Assembly (NCBI GenBank): GCA_029260155.1
Contig: JAJDDU010000391.1
Location: forward strand, 1 to 6,680
From: Phycisphaerae bacterium
GTDB lineage: Bacteria; Planctomycetota; Phycisphaerae; UBA1845
Reading direction: 5' to 3'
Length of the DNA stretch: 6,680 nt
Numbering within the stretch: the stretch's first letter is position 1; the number at the start of each line of letters is the position of its first letter. The notes below the pieces were generated by a model that was not told the DNA's origin, did not search any database, and worked only from the letters and a program-made list of their open reading frames with translations. The position numbers and the translations under genes are program-made. Positions 4,839 through 6,680 of this stretch are shown here, one piece after another.

Positions 4839-5231
4839 TTGGCTGCGACGATAACCCGCGCACAACCGCCGATACCGCTGAAACAGCGTCTTACGCACGC
4901 CGCCGACCAGGTACTCCGGCAACTCACGACCCAGCTGATGGCGGTACACGGGCAGCATGCTGATCCCATTGTCCGCGTACACGCCCGTCTTCTTCTCAAT
5001 CATGCGGTCGTACTCCGGCACGCCGGCCAACCCGAAGTACTCAACGGCAACGGCAGCATCACGCAGCCAGAAATCCGGATACCACAACCGAGACTTGCCA
5101 TGATCGTCGACAAGCGTGGCCCGTTCATACTCAAACGGAATCCCGTACGCATCGAGCACCGATGCGACCCGCCGTTCACCGTACGACTTGTACACGGGCG
5201 CGACAACGCGACGTTCGAGATCGCGCGCCAT
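4815..5231 (-). CDS. Small stand-alone PD-(D/E)XK nuclease
   Basis: A 138-aa protein. Motifs follow a PD-(D/E)XK fold: E19 in SYGERRVASVL, the strand-forming FEYERATLVDD, then YPDF (51-54, D53) and AVEYFGLAG (62-70, E64), followed by YDRMIEKKTGVYADNGI (74-90). The order PDF, E-Y-(W/F)-G, YD...K...Y...GI is known from nuclease domains that occur alone or fused to UvrD-like helicases. The usual lysine two residues after E64 is F66; K80 or K81 may substitute, as in migrated-lysine variants. The tail is very basic. ATG 5231 starts 1 nt after the TAG of the membrane-protein gene, so coupled translation is likely; ATG 5252 or 5312 are alternatives. It is the last gene of the orc1/cdc6 cluster; a DNA repair, replication or element-defence role is inferred. 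Confidence 0.75.
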   Translation of the reverse strand: MARDLERRVVAPVYKSYGERRVASVLDAYGIPFEYERATLVDDHGKSRLWYPDFWLRDAAVAVEYFGLAGVPEYDRMIEKKTGVYADNGISMLPVYRHQLGRELPEYLVGGVRKTLFQRYRRLCAGYRRSQSGSRKPY

Positions 5232-5232
5232 T

Positions 5233-6330
5233 CTATGCACGCCCACGCGCATTATTGCGCTGTTCCCCGGCGATACTGACGAGGCGGCGTTCGTATCGCT
5301 CCAGTTCCTCAAGAAGTCCAGACAAGCTCTGCTGCCGTCGGCTGGCGAGTCCCAGCCATCGCTGAGCGCGGTCGTGTTTTCCTACTTCAACGCAACGCTT
5401 TGCTCGAGCCACGCTACGCCTGACGCGATGCGTCAACGAAATTCCCCTGTGAGCCAATTGGTACACGCGCTCTTCTTCTTCAGCACGTGCCCACTCAAAT
5501 CTCATTTGCCGGGACAGCCGAGGGCGATTCGAGCGGTCGGCACGTCGCAACCACCGACGCAGCCCCTGGTAGTCGCGTTCGTCGGCGCCCTCAAGCCGCT
5601 TCGCCATATTTTCGATTCGCTTCAACCGACGACTGAGATCCGTTTCCACACGATCGATCTGCGACAGCGCGACGTTCACAGATTGCCTCACGGCCTCGCG
5701 CGGCAGCGGCCGCCGCAATTGATAACGAGCGCGGGCGAGCTGTCGGGCAAGCCACGAATCTCGGTCACCAGCAGTCACCGTTTGGGAGGTCAACATGTCA
5801 ATCTTTCGCCCGGCACGGCGACGATCGGACAGTACGACCTTCCCATCGAACGAAGCCAACCGAGAATCGCGGTCAACACCGGGAATTCCGACGATCAACC
5901 GGATGACAAGAATCACCCCCAGCCAGAACAGAATCGTGCCAACAGACGCCGGTAAAGGGACGCCCGCGGCGCGGAGGGAGTGCCAGGCAATGGCCCCACC
6001 AAACGCTACGGCGACGACCAGGGCGGTCGCCGGATCGACCTCTCGCCCCCGAAGCATCCACGCCGCGATCAAGACCACAATAAGAACGAGCAGTCCGAGG
6101 GGCAACCAAGCCAGATCCAGCAGAGAGAGCCCCCAGCGAGCCATTCCCAAGGTCAACGAAACCGCAAGCGACGCGCCAACGGTGATCGACAACAGATTGC
6201 CAGCACGCCCCACAAACCGGCGGCCCAACGTCGCCTTGGCCACCGCGATGAAAATGACAAGAGAGAGCAAGAACTCGATCGCCACGTGGTAGGCGAGATA
6301 AGACGAAACGGCATGCTCAGCGGGCCACAT
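5233..6330 (-). CDS. Multi-spanning membrane protein with basic helical tail
   Basis: A 365-aa protein with about five membrane segments in its first 150 residues: 13-32, 45-63, 68-93, 99-118 and 128-149. The remaining 215 residues are hydrophilic, Arg-rich and mostly helical, with charged stretches at 220-250 and 332-358 that look coiled-coil forming. The strong positive charge of this half suggests a cytoplasmic location, possibly contacting DNA or a protein partner. No family is recognised. ATG 6330 lies 20 nt after the orc1/cdc6 stop, and its stop is 1 nt before the nuclease start, so the three genes look like one transcript. A membrane anchor for replication or segregation, or a channel component of a transfer system, are both possible; neither is shown. 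Confidence 0.75.
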   Translation of the reverse strand: MWPAEHAVSSYLAYHVAIEFLLSLVIFIAVAKATLGRRFVGRAGNLLSITVGASLAVSLTLGMARWGLSLLDLAWLPLGLLVLIVVLIAAWMLRGREVDPATALVVAVAFGGAIAWHSLRAAGVPLPASVGTILFWLGVILVIRLIVGIPGVDRDSRLASFDGKVVLSDRRRAGRKIDMLTSQTVTAGDRDSWLARQLARARYQLRRPLPREAVRQSVNVALSQIDRVETDLSRRLKRIENMAKRLEGADERDYQGLRRWLRRADRSNRPRLSRQMRFEWARAEEEERVYQLAHRGISLTHRVRRSVARAKRCVEVGKHDRAQRWLGLASRRQQSLSGLLEELERYERRLVSIAGEQRNNARGRA

Positions 6331-6350
6331 GCGCGCGACGAAGGCGGCGA

Positions 6351-6680
6351 TCAGTGGGACCGCCCTCTCGCTCCCTCTGCCACCGCTGAGTCTCCCAGAT
6401 TGAAGTTGATGAAGATCACGTCCTGGATCTTGGAGATGACATCTTCGGGCAGATCAAGCACGATTTCGCGCGTACGGCCGTACCGTCCGCGGGAGATGAC
6501 CCTCGCCCGAATGAGCGAGTACATGTCCAACTCAGTCAACAGATCAGCAAACGCGCGTCCACTGATCGGCTGCATTCGACAGCGAGCACAAAACGACTTG
6601 TACGCGTCGTACGCCTGCCCCGTCCCCACAGGTCCCTTACGCTGCCGGTCGGCATCGATGGCCGCAATCATTGCGGCCTG
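6351..6680 (-). CDS. Orc1/Cdc6 replication initiator, C-terminal part
   Basis: Only the last 109 residues are in the window; the frame is open to the right edge, where the N-terminal AAA+ domain (Walker A and B) should lie. What is present is the winged-helix domain of archaeal Orc1/Cdc6: TGQAYDAYKSFCARC, then FADLLTELDMYSLIRARVIS and the hallmark SRGRYGRTREIVLDL of the wing that contacts origin DNA. A tail of about 30 residues (KIQDVIFINFNLG onward) follows. The family recognises origin repeats and loads the replicative helicase; full-length members are about 380-420 aa. It heads a leftward cluster with the membrane protein and nuclease. Such genes usually lie near the origin they serve, on chromosomes and on plasmids; here the neighbours favour a plasmid or integrated element. 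Confidence 0.9.
   Translation of the reverse strand, partial: QAAMIAAIDADRQRKGPVGTGQAYDAYKSFCARCRMQPISGRAFADLLTELDMYSLIRARVISRGRYGRTREIVLDLPEDVISKIQDVIFINFNLGDSAVAEGARGRSH

Noticed and set aside
5116..5955. 279-aa rightward frame
   Set aside because: Antisense shadow of the membrane-protein and nuclease genes; composition lacks domain character.
1..6680. CRISPR array, tRNA, rRNA or insertion sequence
   Set aside because: No regularly spaced repeats, no T-loop/anticodon pattern, no transposase motif and no terminal inverted repeats with target duplications were seen.

Overview
The window comes from an archaeon or, more likely, an archaeal mobile element (plasmid, provirus or integrative element). 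The main evidence is the C-terminal winged-helix part of an Orc1/Cdc6 replication initiator entering from the right edge. Archaeal-type promoters (AAAG-containing BRE followed by a TATA box) support it: two are placed for leaderless transcripts and one for a transcript with a Shine-Dalgarno leader. Base composition is GC-rich (about 60% by eye). The proteins lack the strong acidic bias of halophiles, so I do not assign it to haloarchaea; the lineage is unresolved.

Layout, left to right. Positions 1-285 hold no convincing complete gene but contain two inverted repeats. A two-gene rightward operon follows: a 112-aa zinc-ribbon protein (286-624) overlapping by ATGA an ArdC-like protein (621-1514) with an intact HELAH metallopeptidase site. 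Converging on it is a leftward pair: a 188-aa protein of unknown function (3507-4073) and, 8 bp downstream, a 669-aa HerA/FtsK-type ATPase (1489-3498) fused to a winged helix and a C-terminal PD-(D/E)XK nuclease-like domain. The 200-bp spacer 4074-4273 is a divergent control region. Two rightward genes follow, each with its own promoter: a 52-aa protein (4274-4432) and a 116-aa helical protein (4488-4838). On the right is a leftward cluster: Orc1/Cdc6 (partial, 6351-6680), a 365-aa multi-spanning membrane protein with a basic helical tail (5233-6330), and a small PD-(D/E)XK nuclease (4815-5231).

The gene mix combines replication initiation, ArdC (an anti-restriction family of mobile DNA), a DNA-pumping ATPase joined to a nuclease, a second nuclease and a membrane protein. 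It fits the maintenance and transfer backbone of a mobile element. A defence role for the ATPase-nuclease pair is possible but not shown by the sequence.

The most interesting non-coding signal is the 4074-4273 spacer. Both divergent promoters carry the same motif, ACCGCCCG-N1-3-TTCAC, at or just after the TATA box, in inverted orientation. Between the motif copies lie a perfect hairpin and a flanking direct repeat. Strand composition also switches near this point independently of gene direction (G and T in excess on the left, A and C on the right), suggesting a shared operator, a replication landmark, or both.
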